Shown: positions 18,952-29,110, numbered from the stretch's first letter. The stretch: 64,000 nt of DNA from Bradyrhizobium sp. CCBAU 53340 (GCF_015291645.1 NZ_CP030055.1:248001-312000), one strand, 5' to 3'. Program-made: numbers and translations. Notes: generated by a model not told the origin, from the letters alone.

Positions 18952-19767
18952 TCAGATGTCCAGCGTCACCGTCACGGGCACATGGTCCGACGGCCGCTCC
19001 CAGCTGCGGGCATCGCGCAGAATCCTGAAATCCTGAACCGCATCCTTCAGCGCGCGCGACACCCAGATGTGGTCGAGGCGCCGGCCGCGATCGCCGACGG
19101 TCCAGTCGGCGGAGCGGTAGCTCCACCACGTATAGACCTTTTCCGACATCGGGATGCGGTCGCGCGCGACGTCGACCCATTCGCCGGCCTCGAGCGCCGC
19201 CTTCAGCTTCTCGGTTTCAACAGGCGTGTGCGAGACGACTTTCAGAAGCTGCTTGTGCGACCACACGTCGTTCTCGTGCGGCGCGACGTTGAGATCGCCA
19301 ACCAGGATGTGGCGGTCTTCCCCACGAGGATGCAGCGGCTCGCACGCTTTCATCTCGTCGAGGAAGCGCAGCTTGTGGTCGAATTTTTCGTTGAGCGCGG
19401 GATCGGGAATGTCGCCGCCGGCGGGCACGTAGAAATTATGCAGCACCAGCGGCTTTGCGATTGCAGCCTTCTCGCCGAACGACACCGAGATATGGCGCGA
19501 ATCCACCTTGTCGCAGAAGGTCCTGATATCAGTGGATTCAAACGGAATCTTCGAGACGATAGCGACGCCGTGATAGCCCTTCTGTCCGTTCAGCGCGACG
19601 TGCTCGTAACCGAGGCGCTTGAAGCGCTTCAGCGGAAAGGCGTCGTCGATGCACTTGGTCTCCTGCAGACACAGCACGTCCGGCCGCGCGCTCTTGAGAA
19701 ACTTCGCGACCAGGTCGATGCGCAGCCGCACCGAATTGATGTTCCAGGTTGTCAGGGAAAGACGCAT
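18952..19767 (-). CDS. xth: Exodeoxyribonuclease III
   Basis: AP endonuclease / 3'-5' exonuclease of base-excision repair. The 271-residue product is of standard length. It has TWNINSVRLR at the start, LQETKCID with the metal-binding glutamate, HNFYVPAGG, VGDLNVAPHEND, RLDHIWVS and the catalytic SDHVPVTV at the end. It is convergent with the cyclic-nucleotide-domain gene (33-base gap) and lies downstream of ftsK and the LolA-like gene on the same strand. Confidence 0.96.
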   Translation of the reverse strand: MRLSLTTWNINSVRLRIDLVAKFLKSARPDVLCLQETKCIDDAFPLKRFKRLGYEHVALNGQKGYHGVAIVSKIPFESTDIRTFCDKVDSRHISVSFGEKAAIAKPLVLHNFYVPAGGDIPDPALNEKFDHKLRFLDEMKACEPLHPRGEDRHILVGDLNVAPHENDVWSHKQLLKVVSHTPVETEKLKAALEAGEWVDVARDRIPMSEKVYTWWSYRSADWTVGDRGRRLDHIWVSRALKDAVQDFRILRDARSWERPSDHVPVTVTLDI

Positions 19768-19792
19768 GGGAGCTGCGTCTTAGCAAGCTCTC

Positions 19793-19835
19793 GTGGGGTG
19801 GGCAAAGGCGCAACGCGCCGTACCCACGATCTTTT
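19793..19835. repeat. Partial family B repeat
   Basis: GGGTGGGCAAAGGCG with GCGCCGTACCCACGATCTT, closely similar to one half of the parA-parB repeat at 6592. Confidence 0.6.
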
Positions 19836-19855
19836 GGCTGCGAAGGGGAGAACGA

Positions 19856-19983
19856 ACTCTCTCGTGCCCCGGACGCTGCGCGGCACGAAGTGACGCGCTG
19901 CAGAGCCGGGGCCCATGTGCGCGGCAATCTGGGTCCCGGCTCTGCGCCGCACCGCTGCGCGCTGCGTCGCGTCCGGGACACCG
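19856..19983. repeat. Dispersed palindromic repeat, CCCGGAC-type (family D relative)
   Basis: Nested arms GTGCCCCGGACGC / GCGTCCGGGAC and AGAGCCGGGGCCCA / TGGGTCCCGGCTCT. It fills the xth-LolA gap. Confidence 0.65.
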
Positions 19984-19990
19984 GACCGAC

Positions 19991-20803
19991 CTATCCCGGC
20001 GCCGGGCCGTAATTGGTGAAGTCGATCTTGAACATGCTCGGATCGAGCTTCTTGCCCGCATCGAGATTGTAGACCGCAATCGTGGTGTCGTAGCCCTGCG
20101 GGTCGGTGACGGTCCATTGCTTGAGCTGGCCGTCCTTGGCGCCGATCATCAGCAGCAGGCGGCTGGTGCCGACCAGCGCCTGCTTCTCCTCGATGGTGAC
20201 GCTGATGAAGAGATCGTCTGCGGTGACGTTGACGACGTTGGTATCCTTCATCAGATCGATACGATCCGACAGCAGGAAGCGCAGCGGCGTCTGCGACAGC
20301 GGATAGACATCCTGCGTCGCGAGCTTGCGGTCGCGCACCACGACCGACGATCCGTCGGCGATGATGTCGATCGGGCTCGGCGGATCATATTCGAAGCGGA
20401 CCTTGCCCGGCTTCTGGATGTAGAAATCGCCCTGCGTCTTGCTGCCGTCGGGTCCGACCTGGACGAAATTTCCGACCAGCGTCGACAGCGAGGACAGATA
20501 GGCGCTGACCTTGGCGGCCTGCGCCTTCTGCTTGTCGTCGAAGGTCTGGAAGATGCTGCTCGGCACGTTGCGGCGCGGATCGGGAATGACCGGGTTCGGC
20601 GGCGCCTGCGTTGCGCCGGTGAACGCCGGTCCGCCCGACGGCGGGGCAGCGTCACGGCCCTTCGGCGCCGGCTTCGGCACGGGCACGTTCTGTGCAAACG
20701 CCGCGGCGGTCACCATCGCGGCGGTGACGAGAAGCGCGCCCGCCACGCGCGCACTGCGCGCAGCAAAGGAGGCTGCGAATCGAATGTCCGGATGTCTGGT
20801 CAA
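19991..20803 (-). CDS. LolA-like outer-membrane lipoprotein carrier protein
   Basis: Periplasmic chaperone of the LolA fold, which carries lipoproteins between membranes. A TTG at 20803 is chosen because AGGA lies seven bases before it and it gives a clean signal peptide (ALLVTAAMVTAAAFAQN); a TTG at 20851 would add 16 residues. The mature part has a Pro-rich linker, then the LolA half-barrel with LVGNFVQVGPDGSKTQGDFY and PGKVRFEYDPPSPIDIIADG. The Rhizobiales form is longer than the E. coli protein. It lies downstream of ftsK, a linkage also known for LolA in other proteobacteria. Confidence 0.88.
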   Translation of the reverse strand: MTRHPDIRFAASFAARSARVAGALLVTAAMVTAAAFAQNVPVPKPAPKGRDAAPPSGGPAFTGATQAPPNPVIPDPRRNVPSSIFQTFDDKQKAQAAKVSAYLSSLSTLVGNFVQVGPDGSKTQGDFYIQKPGKVRFEYDPPSPIDIIADGSSVVVRDRKLATQDVYPLSQTPLRFLLSDRIDLMKDTNVVNVTADDLFISVTIEEKQALVGTSRLLLMIGAKDGQLKQWTVTDPQGYDTTIAVYNLDAGKKLDPSMFKIDFTNYGPAPG

Positions 20804-20899
20804 CGCGTCGTCCTGTGTGGCTGGGCGTCGTTTTAGCGTGATTTCGGGCAAAAGCAGAGATCGATTTTGCGTGAGAATATCATTTCGAGGCGATGCGCC

Positions 20900-23383
20900 T
20901 CACATATGGCTGTCTTCTTCCTCGACCAGAATCTCGCGCTTGCCGGCGTGGTTGGCGGGACCGACGATCCCTTCCAGTTCCATGCGCTCCATCAGCGATG
21001 CGGCGCGGTTATAGCCGATTTGCAGGCGGCGCTGGATGTAGCTGGTCGAGGCCTTGCGATCGCGTTTGACGATGGCAACGGCCTGCTGGAACAGATCGCC
21101 GCCACCATCCGCACCCATGCCGCTGGCGTCGAACACGGCGCCGCCGTCTTCGTCCTCGCTCGGCTCTTCGGCCGTGACCGCTTCCAGATATTCGGGCTGG
21201 CCCTGTGTCTTGAGGTGGCGCACCACCTTCTCGACTTCCTCGTCGGAAGCAAATGGTCCGTGCACGCGGCTGATGCGGCCGCCGCCGGCCATGTAGAGCA
21301 TGTCGCCCTGGCCGAGCAGCTGCTCGGCGCCCATCTCGCCCAGGATGGTGCGGCTGTCGATTTTTGAAGTGACCTGGAAGGCGATGCGGGTCGGGAAGTT
21401 CGCCTTGATGGTGCCGGTGATGACGTCCACCGACGGACGCTGTGTCGCCAGAATCACATGCAGGCCGGCAGCGCGCGCCATCTGCGCGAGGCGCTGCACG
21501 GCGCCTTCGATATCTTTGCCGGCGACCATCATCAGGTCGGCCATTTCGTCGACGATGATGACGATGTAGGGCAGCGGATCGAGCGAGAGCTTCTCTTCCT
21601 CGTAGATCGCCTTGCCGGTCTCCTTGTCGAAGCCGGTATGCACGGTGCGCGTCGGCTCTTCGCCCTTGGCCTTCAATTCGAGCAGGCGCGTGTTGTAGCC
21701 GTCGATGTTGCGCACACCGAGCTTGGCCATGTTCTTGTAGCGCTCTTCCATCTCGCGCACGGCCCATTTCAGCGCCACCACCGCCTTCTTCGGGTCGGTC
21801 ACGACGGGCGTGAGCAGATGGGGAATGCCGTCATAGACGGAGAGTTCGAGCATCTTCGGATCGACCATGATCAGGCGGCACTGGTCGGGCCGCAGCCGGT
21901 AGACCAGGCTGAGGATCATGGTGTTGATCGCGACCGATTTGCCCGAGCCGGTGGTACCGGCGATCAGCATGTGCGGGGTGCGGGCAAGGTCGATGATGAC
22001 GGGGTCGCCGCCGATGGTCTTGCCGAGGCAGAGCGGCAGCTTCGCGACCGTGTCGGTGGCCTCCTTCGCCACCAGCAATTCGCGCAAATAGACCTTTTCG
22101 CGATGCGCGTTCGGCAGCTCGATGCCGATGGCGTTGCGGCCGGGCACGACCGCGACGCGCGCCGACAGCGCGCTCATCGAGCGGGCGATATCGTCGGCAA
22201 GTCCGATCACGCGCGAGGATTTGATGCCGGGCGCCGGCTCCAGCTCGTACAGCGTGACCACGGGACCGGGATTGGCCTTCACGATCTCGCCGCGCACGCC
22301 GAAATCCTGCAGCACGCCTTCGAGCGAGCGCGAATTGGTCTCGAGCTCGGCCTTGCTGAGCGGCTGGCGGTCGCCGGCCTTCGGCGCGGCCAGCATGGAG
22401 ACGGAGGGAAGATCGAACTTGTCGGAGCCCTTCTTGGCCGCCGCCTTCGGCGCAGCCTTCTTGCGCGATGCGCGCGCGGGCGCCTCTTCTTCTTCCTCTT
22501 CCTCCTCTTCTTCTTCCTCTTCGTGCGCGTCCTCGTCGTCCTCGTCGTGGGACTGCGGCGAGATCGGGGGCGCGGCGCGGCCGCCGCCGAGATTGGGCTC
22601 CTGCCGGCTGAACGAGACCGCCTTGGCCTTCGGTCCGCTCGAGACCAGCGAGCGATAGGCTGCACCGAGCAGCCAGATCAGCCGCGCTTTCGTGCTCATC
22701 AGCGCGTGGAACAACCAGCCCAGCGACACCGAGCCGCGATCGCCCTCCTCGTCGTCGTCGAGCGGCTTGTCGTCGTCCTCGATCTCCGCGAGCTCGTCGT
22801 CATGCTGGCGCGCGCCGAGCCCGCAGGCGATCAGGAAGGTCGCGGCCAGCGCGGCGAACAGGATGGCGCCGAGCACGATGCGATAGATCGCGCCGGGCGG
22901 CCCGAAGATCACCGCGGGCGCTCGCACCAGCGCATCGCCGACCACCCCGCCGAGCCCGGTCGGTAACGGCCAGGCGCCGCCATGCGGCCAGCAGCTGACA
23001 AAACCGGCCGCGATCACCGTGCAGAGAATCCAGCAGCCGAGCCGCAGCGCCTCGCGGTCGAACGGGCGATGAGTCATCATGCGCCAGCCCCACACCGCGA
23101 CCGTCAGGATCAGCATGATCGCGCCGAGCCCGAGGATCTGCATCGCAAGGTCGGCGCCGATGGCGCCGGCATAGCCGAGAATGTTGCGGATCGGGCGCGA
23201 GGTGGCGTGGCTGAGGCTCGGGTCCTGCACCGACCAGGTCATCAGCGCGGCAGACGCGGCGCCCGCCAGCGTGACCAGGCCGAGGCCCGTGAGCTCGCGC
23301 ATACGCCGCGCCAGGCCCTCACGGATCGAGGGCGGTAGATGGCCGACCAGAGGAATCACACGTTCGATTGCCGACATGCTCAT
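20900..23383 (-). CDS. ftsK: DNA translocase FtsK
   Basis: Septum-anchored motor that clears chromosome dimers and activates XerCD at dif. Of 827 residues, about 30-200 hold four membrane helices. A linker with a run of 13 consecutive glutamates and an Ala/Lys-rich patch follows (about 280-330). The motor has Walker [16 protein letters not shown] and Walker [14 protein letters not shown], with [19 protein letters not shown]. The C-terminal gamma winged helix ([20 protein letters not shown]) reads KOPS. It follows the aminotransferase gene by nine bases, so the two are probably co-transcribed. Confidence 0.97.
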   Translation of the reverse strand: MSMSAIERVIPLVGHLPPSIREGLARRMRELTGLGLVTLAGAASAALMTWSVQDPSLSHATSRPIRNILGYAGAIGADLAMQILGLGAIMLILTVAVWGWRMMTHRPFDREALRLGCWILCTVIAAGFVSCWPHGGAWPLPTGLGGVVGDALVRAPAVIFGPPGAIYRIVLGAILFAALAATFLIACGLGARQHDDELAEIEDDDKPLDDDEEGDRGSVSLGWLFHALMSTKARLIWLLGAAYRSLVSSGPKAKAVSFSRQEPNLGGGRAAPPISPQSHDEDDEDAHEEEEEEEEEEEEEAPARASRKKAAPKAAAKKGSDKFDLPSVSMLAAPKAGDRQPLSKAELETNSRSLEGVLQDFGVRGEIVKANPGPVVTLYELEPAPGIKSSRVIGLADDIARSMSALSARVAVVPGRNAIGIELPNAHREKVYLRELLVAKEATDTVAKLPLCLGKTIGGDPVIIDLARTPHMLIAGTTGSGKSVAINTMILSLVYRLRPDQCRLIMVDPKMLELSVYDGIPHLLTPVVTDPKKAVVALKWAVREMEERYKNMAKLGVRNIDGYNTRLLELKAKGEEPTRTVHTGFDKETGKAIYEEEKLSLDPLPYIVIIVDEMADLMMVAGKDIEGAVQRLAQMARAAGLHVILATQRPSVDVITGTIKANFPTRIAFQVTSKIDSRTILGEMGAEQLLGQGDMLYMAGGGRISRVHGPFASDEEVEKVVRHLKTQGQPEYLEAVTAEEPSEDEDGGAVFDASGMGADGGGDLFQQAVAIVKRDRKASTSYIQRRLQIGYNRAASLMERMELEGIVGPANHAGKREILVEEEDSHM

Positions 23384-23392
23384 GGGCCCCGC

Positions 23393-24601
23393 CTAACCCA
23401 GAGTTTCGACCAGCCGGTGCAGCGCCTGCGCCGTGGTCTCACTATCCTGCACCAGCGCCAGCCTGATATAGCCGGCACCGGGATTGAAGCCGTCGGGCTG
23501 TTGCCGCGCCAGATAGCTGCCGGGCACCACGCGCACGCCTGCTTCCTTGAAGAGTTTCAGCGTCACCGAGACGTCGTCGCCGATTTCCGACGTGTTGAGC
23601 CAGACGCAGAAGCCGGCGTCGGGCCGGCGATAGCCGTAACGATTGCCGATGATCTGGTCGGCAAGATCGAACTTGATCCGGTAGAGCCGGCGATTCTCCT
23701 CGACATGCGCCTCGTCGCCATAGGCAACGGTCGCGACATGCTGGAGCGGCACCGGCACCTGCGGCGCTGCGATGTTGCGCAGCTCCAGGAACATGCCGAT
23801 GAATCTCTTGTCGCCGGCGGCGAAGCCGACGCGCAGGCCCGGCAAATTCGAGCGCTTCGACAGCGACTGGAACGCAGCCACGCGGGTGAAATCGGCACCT
23901 GCGCATTCGAGCGCGCTGCCCGGTGCCTGGCGCGTATAGATCTCCGAATAGCACTCGTCGCTGAGGATCATGAAGCCATGGCGATCGGCGAGCTGCTTCA
24001 ACCGGGTGAAGTAATCGCGCGAGGCGACCGAGCCCTGCGGGTTGGCGGGCGAGGCCAGATAGAACGCGACCGTGCGCGCCAGTGTCGCCTCGTCGATGGC
24101 GTCGAGATCTGGCAGGAAGCCGTTTTCGACCGTGGTCGGCAGAAAGACCTGCTCGCAGGCCGCGGCGCCGGCACCGGCGCCATAGACCGGGTAGAACGGA
24201 TTCGGCATCAGGATCGCCGGCTTGCCGGGCCGCGGGCCGACATAGCGTGCAGCCGCGATCGCGGCGAGGAACAGCCCTTCCCGGCTGCCATTGAGCACGA
24301 GAATCTCGCTTCGGGGATCGAGCACGCGCGGCAGCTTGAAGCGCGACGACAGCCAGGCGCTCGCTGCGTTCCGGAACGGCTCGGTGCCCTGGTTCATCGG
24401 GTAACGGCCGAAATCGGCGATGTGCTTGGCCAGCACCGGGCCGACGAAATCAGGCACCGGATGCTGTGGCTCGCCGACTGCGAGCGAAATCAAAGGCTTG
24501 CCGGGCTGATGCGGCGCCAGCAGCTCGTTCAGCCGGACGAAGGGCGAGCGTTCGTTGTTGGAGCTTGCACTGGCCTGCGGCGCACGGGATGAAGCGGTCA
24601 T
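23393..24601 (-). CDS. PLP-dependent class I/II aminotransferase (DapC-like)
   Basis: Fold-type I aminotransferase of 402 residues. It resembles the N-succinyldiaminopimelate aminotransferases (DapC) placed here in Rhizobiales, but the substrate cannot be proven from sequence. Seen are SLAVGEPQHPVPDFV, PNPFYPVYGAGA, ASPANPQGSVASRDYF, the DECYSEIYT aspartate and the PLP lysine in SLSKRSNLPGLRVGF. Two adjacent ATGs (24601, 24607) are possible. It lies nine bases upstream of ftsK. A CtrA-type box is 90 bases before its start, which could tie this transcript to the cell cycle. Confidence 0.88.
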   Translation of the reverse strand: MTASSRAPQASASSNNERSPFVRLNELLAPHQPGKPLISLAVGEPQHPVPDFVGPVLAKHIADFGRYPMNQGTEPFRNAASAWLSSRFKLPRVLDPRSEILVLNGSREGLFLAAIAAARYVGPRPGKPAILMPNPFYPVYGAGAGAAACEQVFLPTTVENGFLPDLDAIDEATLARTVAFYLASPANPQGSVASRDYFTRLKQLADRHGFMILSDECYSEIYTRQAPGSALECAGADFTRVAAFQSLSKRSNLPGLRVGFAAGDKRFIGMFLELRNIAAPQVPVPLQHVATVAYGDEAHVEENRRLYRIKFDLADQIIGNRYGYRRPDAGFCVWLNTSEIGDDVSVTLKLFKEAGVRVVPGSYLARQQPDGFNPGAGYIRLALVQDSETTAQALHRLVETLG

Positions 24602-24690
24602 GACCATTCTGGGCGCCAGTACTCTCGGAACGGCCGGTCGCGCGCGGGCGCCGGCGGGAAAGCGGTTCAGTTCACCATAGATAGGGCGAG

Positions 24691-24707
24691 GTTAAGACGC
24701 GATTAAC
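24691..24707. promoter_or_regulatory. CtrA box candidate upstream of the aminotransferase-ftsK operon
   Basis: GTTAAGACGCGATTAAC matches TTAA-N7-TTAA exactly, with G and C outside, so it reads well on both strands. CtrA is the alphaproteobacterial cell-cycle master regulator. The match is by sequence only. Confidence 0.6.
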
Positions 24708-24793
24708 CATCGGCCGGCCGGTCCGTCCAGAGCCGGAAAAATGGGGCCGGATAACAACGGGATGGCTGGACCAAACGGCGGGCGCCGGTTCCT

Positions 24794-24919
24794 TTACCTC
24801 TCCCGCTTGCGGGAGAGGTCGGCGCGAAGCGCCGGGTGAGGGCTCTCTCCGCAAAGGGATTGGTCCCGGTGCGGAGACAACCCTCTCCCCAGCCCTCCCC
24901 CGCAGGCGGGGGAGGGAGC
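24794..24919. repeat. Palindromic repeat of the CTCTCCC/GGGAGAG type (family E)
   Basis: ACCTCTCCCGC / GCGGGAGAGGT form one stem; CCCTCCCCCGC / GCGGGGGAGGG form another, flanking a spacer with CTCTCCGCAAAG. With the CtrA box it fills the 324-base gap between the aminotransferase and the GFA gene, which holds no gene. Confidence 0.75.
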
Positions 24920-24925
24920 GCACCT

Positions 24926-25330
24926 TCAATGCCCCGGCAGCTTCTCGAATGTCTTCATGCCTGACGGGATGGTGTGGAATTCCTGCATGTCGCAGGTGAA
25001 GATCGCCATCTGCGGACGGAACTGTGCCGGCTCGTCCAGCGTGCCGACCTTGACGACCGCTGCCGGCAGGCCCGGAACCTTGGTCACCAAATGGGTGCCG
25101 CATTCGGCACAAAACTCCCGCGTCACGGCGCGGGCGAGGTCCTTGCGGGTGAACTGCTTGGGTTGTCCGGTGATGTAGGTGAAGCCGTCCGCCGGCATCG
25201 CGATGAAGGTGTTGGGGGCGCCGCCCGAGATGTACTGGCACTCGCGGCAGTGACATTGGGCCTGCATCATCGGATCGCCCTCGGCCACATAGCGCACTTC
25301 GCCGCAATAGCATCCGCCTTCCAAACGCAT
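24926..25330 (-). CDS. GFA (glutathione-dependent formaldehyde-activating)-domain protein
   Basis: Small zinc protein of the GFA/CENP-V superfamily; most members have no proven reaction and the formaldehyde role should not be assumed. The 134-residue product has the cysteine pattern CYCGEVRY, CHCRECQY and CAECGTHL expected for the two zinc sites. An excellent Shine-Dalgarno GGGAGGT lies before the ATG. It stands alone between a palindromic repeat and the amtB terminator. Confidence 0.9.
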   Translation of the reverse strand: MRLEGGCYCGEVRYVAEGDPMMQAQCHCRECQYISGGAPNTFIAMPADGFTYITGQPKQFTRKDLARAVTREFCAECGTHLVTKVPGLPAAVVKVGTLDEPAQFRPQMAIFTCDMQEFHTIPSGMKTFEKLPGH

Positions 25331-25415
25331 GACGACCTCCCGGTTTGTTGTTCGTTGTGGTCGCTATTTCTGAGCCGGCAATCTGGAATGACAATCCTTT
25401 TCTCGATCGCACCGC

Positions 25416-25454
25416 CCAAAAAGAAAGGGGCCCCAGCTTGCGCTGGAGCCCCTC
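25416..25454 (-). terminator. Intrinsic terminator of the glnK-amtB operon
   Basis: Read on the minus strand, GGGGCTCCAGCG and CGCTGGGGCCCC-type arms form a GC-rich hairpin followed by TTTCTTTTT, about 85 bases after the amtB stop. Confidence 0.8.
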
Positions 25455-25536
25455 AACGGTCGGGGCATTGCCGGGTATGTGCCCAAACCGTAGGAGTGGA
25501 CGCGATCCCCGAAGAGATCGCGCCCGGGAGGAGTCG

Positions 25537-26985
25537 TTACATGTTGTAGGCGCGTTCGGTGTGGTCGGTGATGTCCAGACCTTCACGCTCGCTCTCGACA
25601 TTGGCGCGGAGGCCAACGATCACATCGACGACCTTGTAGAGGATCGCCGAACCGATGCCCGACCACACCAGCGTGGTGCAGACGGCTTCGATCTGCGAGA
25701 TCATCTGCGCGGCGAAGTCGTAATCGGCAACCTTGGGCGGGATCGCGGTGTAGTCGATGATGCCAGCACCACCGAGAGCCGGATTGACCAGGATGCCGGT
25801 GCCGAGAGCGCCGACGATGCCGCCGATGCAGTGCACGCCGAACACGTCGAGCGAGTCGTCATAGCCGAGCGCGTTCTTCACGACGGTGCAGAAGAACAGG
25901 CAGACCACGCCGACCACCAGACCGAGGACGATCGCGCCCATCACGCCGGAGAAGCCGGCGGCAGGGGTGACGGCCACGAGGCCCGCGACGGCGCCGGAGA
26001 TGACGCCGAGCACCGACGGATGACCCTTCACGATCCACTCCGCGAACATCCACGACAGCGCAGCGGCTGCGGTGGCGACGAAGGAGTTGGTCATGGCGAG
26101 CGCAGCGCCGCCGTTGGCTTCGAGGTTGGAGCCGGCGTTGAAGCCGAACCAGCCGACCCAGAGCAGCGAGGCGCCGATCATCGACATGGTCAGCGAGTGC
26201 GGAGCCATCAGCTCCTTGCCGTAGCCGGTGCGCTTGCCGATCAGCAGAGCGCCGACGAGACCTGCAATGCCGGCGTTGATGTGCACCACGGTGCCGCCTG
26301 CGAAGTCGATAGCGCCCTTCTTGAAGATCCAGCCGGCATCGGCGTTGATCTCGTCGAGCTTGGCCTGAGCCGCGGTCTTCGCCGCACCGTCAGCCGCTGC
26401 AGCAAGGGCCTTGGCCGCATCCTGGATCGCGTCCGGGCCGGGCCAGTACCAGACCATGTGCGCGATCGGGAAGTAGATCAGCGTCACCCAGAGCGGGATG
26501 AACAGGGCGATCGCCGAGAACTTCATGCGCTCGGCGAAGGCGCCGACGATGAGGGCGGGCGTGATCGCCGCGAAGGTCATCTGGAAGCAGACATAGACCA
26601 GCTCCGAGATGTTGGCATCGACCGAGAAGGTCGCAGCCTTCGAGTCGGTGGTGACGCCCATCATGAAGGCCTTGGAGAAGCCGCCGATGAAGTCGGAACC
26701 GCCGGTGAAGGCGAGGCTGTAGCCGTACACGGCCCAGATCACGGTGACGACGCAGACGGTGTAGAACACCTGCATCAGGACCGAGAGCATGTTCTTGGAA
26801 CGAACGAGGCCGCCGTAGAACAGCGCGAGGCCCGGGATCGTCATCAACAGCACGAGGACCGTCGATGTCAGCATCCAGGCGTTATCCCCCTTGTTGACCG
26901 TTGGCTCGGCATAGGCTGCGGTCGCAGCGAACAGGCCGACTGCGAGAGCCGCCAGTCCCGCGCCATAGGGACGCTTAAACGTCAT
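25537..26985 (-). CDS. amtB: Ammonium transporter AmtB (copy 1)
   Basis: Trimeric ammonium channel of the inner membrane, gated by GlnK. The 482-residue product begins with a signal sequence ending near AAYAEP. Eleven membrane helices follow, with the family marks DNAWML, PGLALFYGGLVRSKN, TGGSDFIGG, HMVWYWP and FGVHCIGG. The ATG at 26985 has AGGAG eight bases before it. An Ala/Lys-rich insertion coded around 26335-26425, between HMVWYWPGPDA and GAIDFAGGTVVHINAG, is missing from copy 2. glnK lies 38 bases upstream, so the pair is co-transcribed. Confidence 0.97.
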   Translation of the reverse strand: MTFKRPYGAGLAALAVGLFAATAAYAEPTVNKGDNAWMLTSTVLVLLMTIPGLALFYGGLVRSKNMLSVLMQVFYTVCVVTVIWAVYGYSLAFTGGSDFIGGFSKAFMMGVTTDSKAATFSVDANISELVYVCFQMTFAAITPALIVGAFAERMKFSAIALFIPLWVTLIYFPIAHMVWYWPGPDAIQDAAKALAAAADGAAKTAAQAKLDEINADAGWIFKKGAIDFAGGTVVHINAGIAGLVGALLIGKRTGYGKELMAPHSLTMSMIGASLLWVGWFGFNAGSNLEANGGAALAMTNSFVATAAAALSWMFAEWIVKGHPSVLGVISGAVAGLVAVTPAAGFSGVMGAIVLGLVVGVVCLFFCTVVKNALGYDDSLDVFGVHCIGGIVGALGTGILVNPALGGAGIIDYTAIPPKVADYDFAAQMISQIEAVCTTLVWSGIGSAILYKVVDVIVGLRANVESEREGLDITDHTERAYNM

Positions 26986-27023
26986 TGCATTTACTCCTGA
27001 TTGAATTTTGGTTGAGCGCGAAA

Positions 27024-27778
<755 letters not shown>

Positions 27779-28381
27779 TCAGGCCGCGTCGCGTTCTGCG
27801 AACACCCGGTCGACCAGGCCCCACTCGACCCCCTGCTCCGCGGTCATGAAGTGGTCGCGGTCCAGGGTCCGTTCGACCTCCTCCTCGGTGCGCCCGCAAT
27901 GCTGCGCATAGAGCCGGATGATGCGCCGCTTGGTTTCCTGCATTTCGTTGGCATGGATCAGGATGTCGGATGCCTGCCCCTGGAAGCCGCCGAGCGGCTG
28001 ATGCACGTGAAGGCTCGCATTGGGCAGCGCGGCGCGGTGACCGGGCTCGCCGGCCATCAGCAGGAAGGAACCCATCGAGCGCGCCGTGCCCATGCACAGC
28101 GTATGCACCGGCGCCTTGATGAATTGCATGGTGTCGTACATCGCGAGCCCGGAGGTGACCACGCCGCCATAGGAGTTGATGTAGAGATTGATCGGACGGT
28201 TCGGATTCTCCGCTTCCAGGAACAGGAGTTGCGCGCAGACGAGGCCCGACATCGCGTCATTGACCTCGCCGTTGAGGAAGATGATGCGCTCGCGCAAGAG
28301 GCGCGAGTAGATGTCGAAGGATCGTTCGCCGCGGGCGGATTGTTCGACGACCATAGGGACGAGCTGAAGCATGTCGCGCAT
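27779..28381 (-). CDS. ClpP-family serine protease, orphan paralogue
   Basis: Proteolytic chamber subunit of a Clp protease. The 200-residue product starts at the mature-like [19 protein letters not shown] with a GGAGGT Shine-Dalgarno. The catalytic triad is intact: S102 (ARSMGSF), H127 (HVHQPLGG), D176 (LDRDHFM). Two places differ from standard ClpP: NSYGG for NSPGG in the oxyanion-hole strand, and GTARSMG for GQAASMG. No clpX or clpA is nearby. It lies 43 bases after the SRPBCC gene and probably belongs to an arsR-SRPBCC-clpP transcript, so it may serve a dedicated role. Confidence 0.9.
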   Translation of the reverse strand: MRDMLQLVPMVVEQSARGERSFDIYSRLLRERIIFLNGEVNDAMSGLVCAQLLFLEAENPNRPINLYINSYGGVVTSGLAMYDTMQFIKAPVHTLCMGTARSMGSFLLMAGEPGHRAALPNASLHVHQPLGGFQGQASDILIHANEMQETKRRIIRLYAQHCGRTEEEVERTLDRDHFMTAEQGVEWGLVDRVFAERDAA

Positions 28382-28424
28382 CGGCGACCTCCCCTTTTCC
28401 GGTGATGATGACGTTTGGTTGGTG

Positions 28425-28781
28425 TCAGGCCGCCGCGCGCATCAGGCAGCAATTGCTGTTGGCCGGCTGCGGCGGTTTTGCGCTGATCTCGCAGGCTTGC
28501 TGGATGATGCGAAAGCGCGTGCCGCCCGACACGTTCGGCTCGATCCTGAAGATGACCTCGCTCTCACGATACGGCGGTTCGGAATCGCGCAGCCGGTAGC
28601 GCACCTCTTCGCCCGGGATCGATGTTTCAGGCTCGGCGCCCGCAAGGTCGCAATCCGGCAGCCAGCGCTCGCGCAATTCAGGAATGGTCACGGCGCGCCA
28701 GACTTTTGTCGGCGGTGCATCGAATTCGAATTCAAGCACCAGCTTTGCATCAGGGCGATCAGGCTTTGCGGCGTCGCTCAT
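28425..28781 (-). CDS. SRPBCC (AHSA1-type) small-ligand-binding fold protein
   Basis: The 118-residue product has the START-like helix-grip features of the AHSA1 branch: [27 protein letters not shown] and late EVIFRIEP strands. Such proteins are very often paired with ArsR repressors, as here: it begins 11 bases after the arsR stop. The C-terminus ends in a Cys-Cys-containing tail ([11 protein letters not shown]) of unclear meaning. Ligand unknown. Confidence 0.85.
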   Translation of the reverse strand: MSDAAKPDRPDAKLVLEFEFDAPPTKVWRAVTIPELRERWLPDCDLAGAEPETSIPGEEVRYRLRDSEPPYRESEVIFRIEPNVSGGTRFRIIQQACEISAKPPQPANSNCCLMRAAA

Positions 28782-28792
28782 CGATCCAGTCC

Positions 28793-29107
28793 TTATTGAT
28801 CCATGTCCTTCAGGAGGTCAGCGAGTGCGTCCATGCGCTGCGGCCAATAGGCACGGTAACGCGCAAGCCATGCGCCGATTGCGAGGATTCCGTGCGGATC
28901 GACTTCGTAATTGACAAAGCGGCCCTGCCGCTGCTCGCGCACGAGGCCGGCCGCGCGCAGCACGGCGAGATGCTGCGACATCGCCGGCTGGCTGATCTCC
29001 AGCCCATCGCGCAAGGCGCTGGCATTGAGGCTGCCGCCAGCGAGCTTCTCAAAGACCTTTCGGCGCGTCGGGTCGGCCAGCGCCTTGAAGATGTCGGCTT
29101 CGATCAT
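28793..29107 (-). CDS. ArsR-family winged-helix repressor
   Basis: The 104-residue product is a minimal ArsR/SmtB-type regulator: FKALADPTRRKVFEKLA, then the recognition region ISQPAMSQHLAVLRAAGLV and the wing EQRQGRFVNYEV. The metal-binding ELCVC motif is absent, so a non-metal signal is likely, as in other ArsR-SRPBCC pairs. A perfect 26-base palindrome sits directly before the start codon and is the probable self-operator. That placement leaves no room for a Shine-Dalgarno outside the palindrome. Confidence 0.92.
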   Translation of the reverse strand: MIEADIFKALADPTRRKVFEKLAGGSLNASALRDGLEISQPAMSQHLAVLRAAGLVREQRQGRFVNYEVDPHGILAIGAWLARYRAYWPQRMDALADLLKDMDQ

Positions 29108-29110
29108 GTT

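Noticed and set aside
21458..22966. A 502-codon open frame antisense to ftsK
   Set aside because: Composition is that of complementary codons, including a poly-Phe/Leu run from the glutamate tract.
25345..27000. A 551-codon open frame antisense to amtB copy 1
   Set aside because: Highly charged shadow of a hydrophobic protein; no motif and no Shine-Dalgarno.
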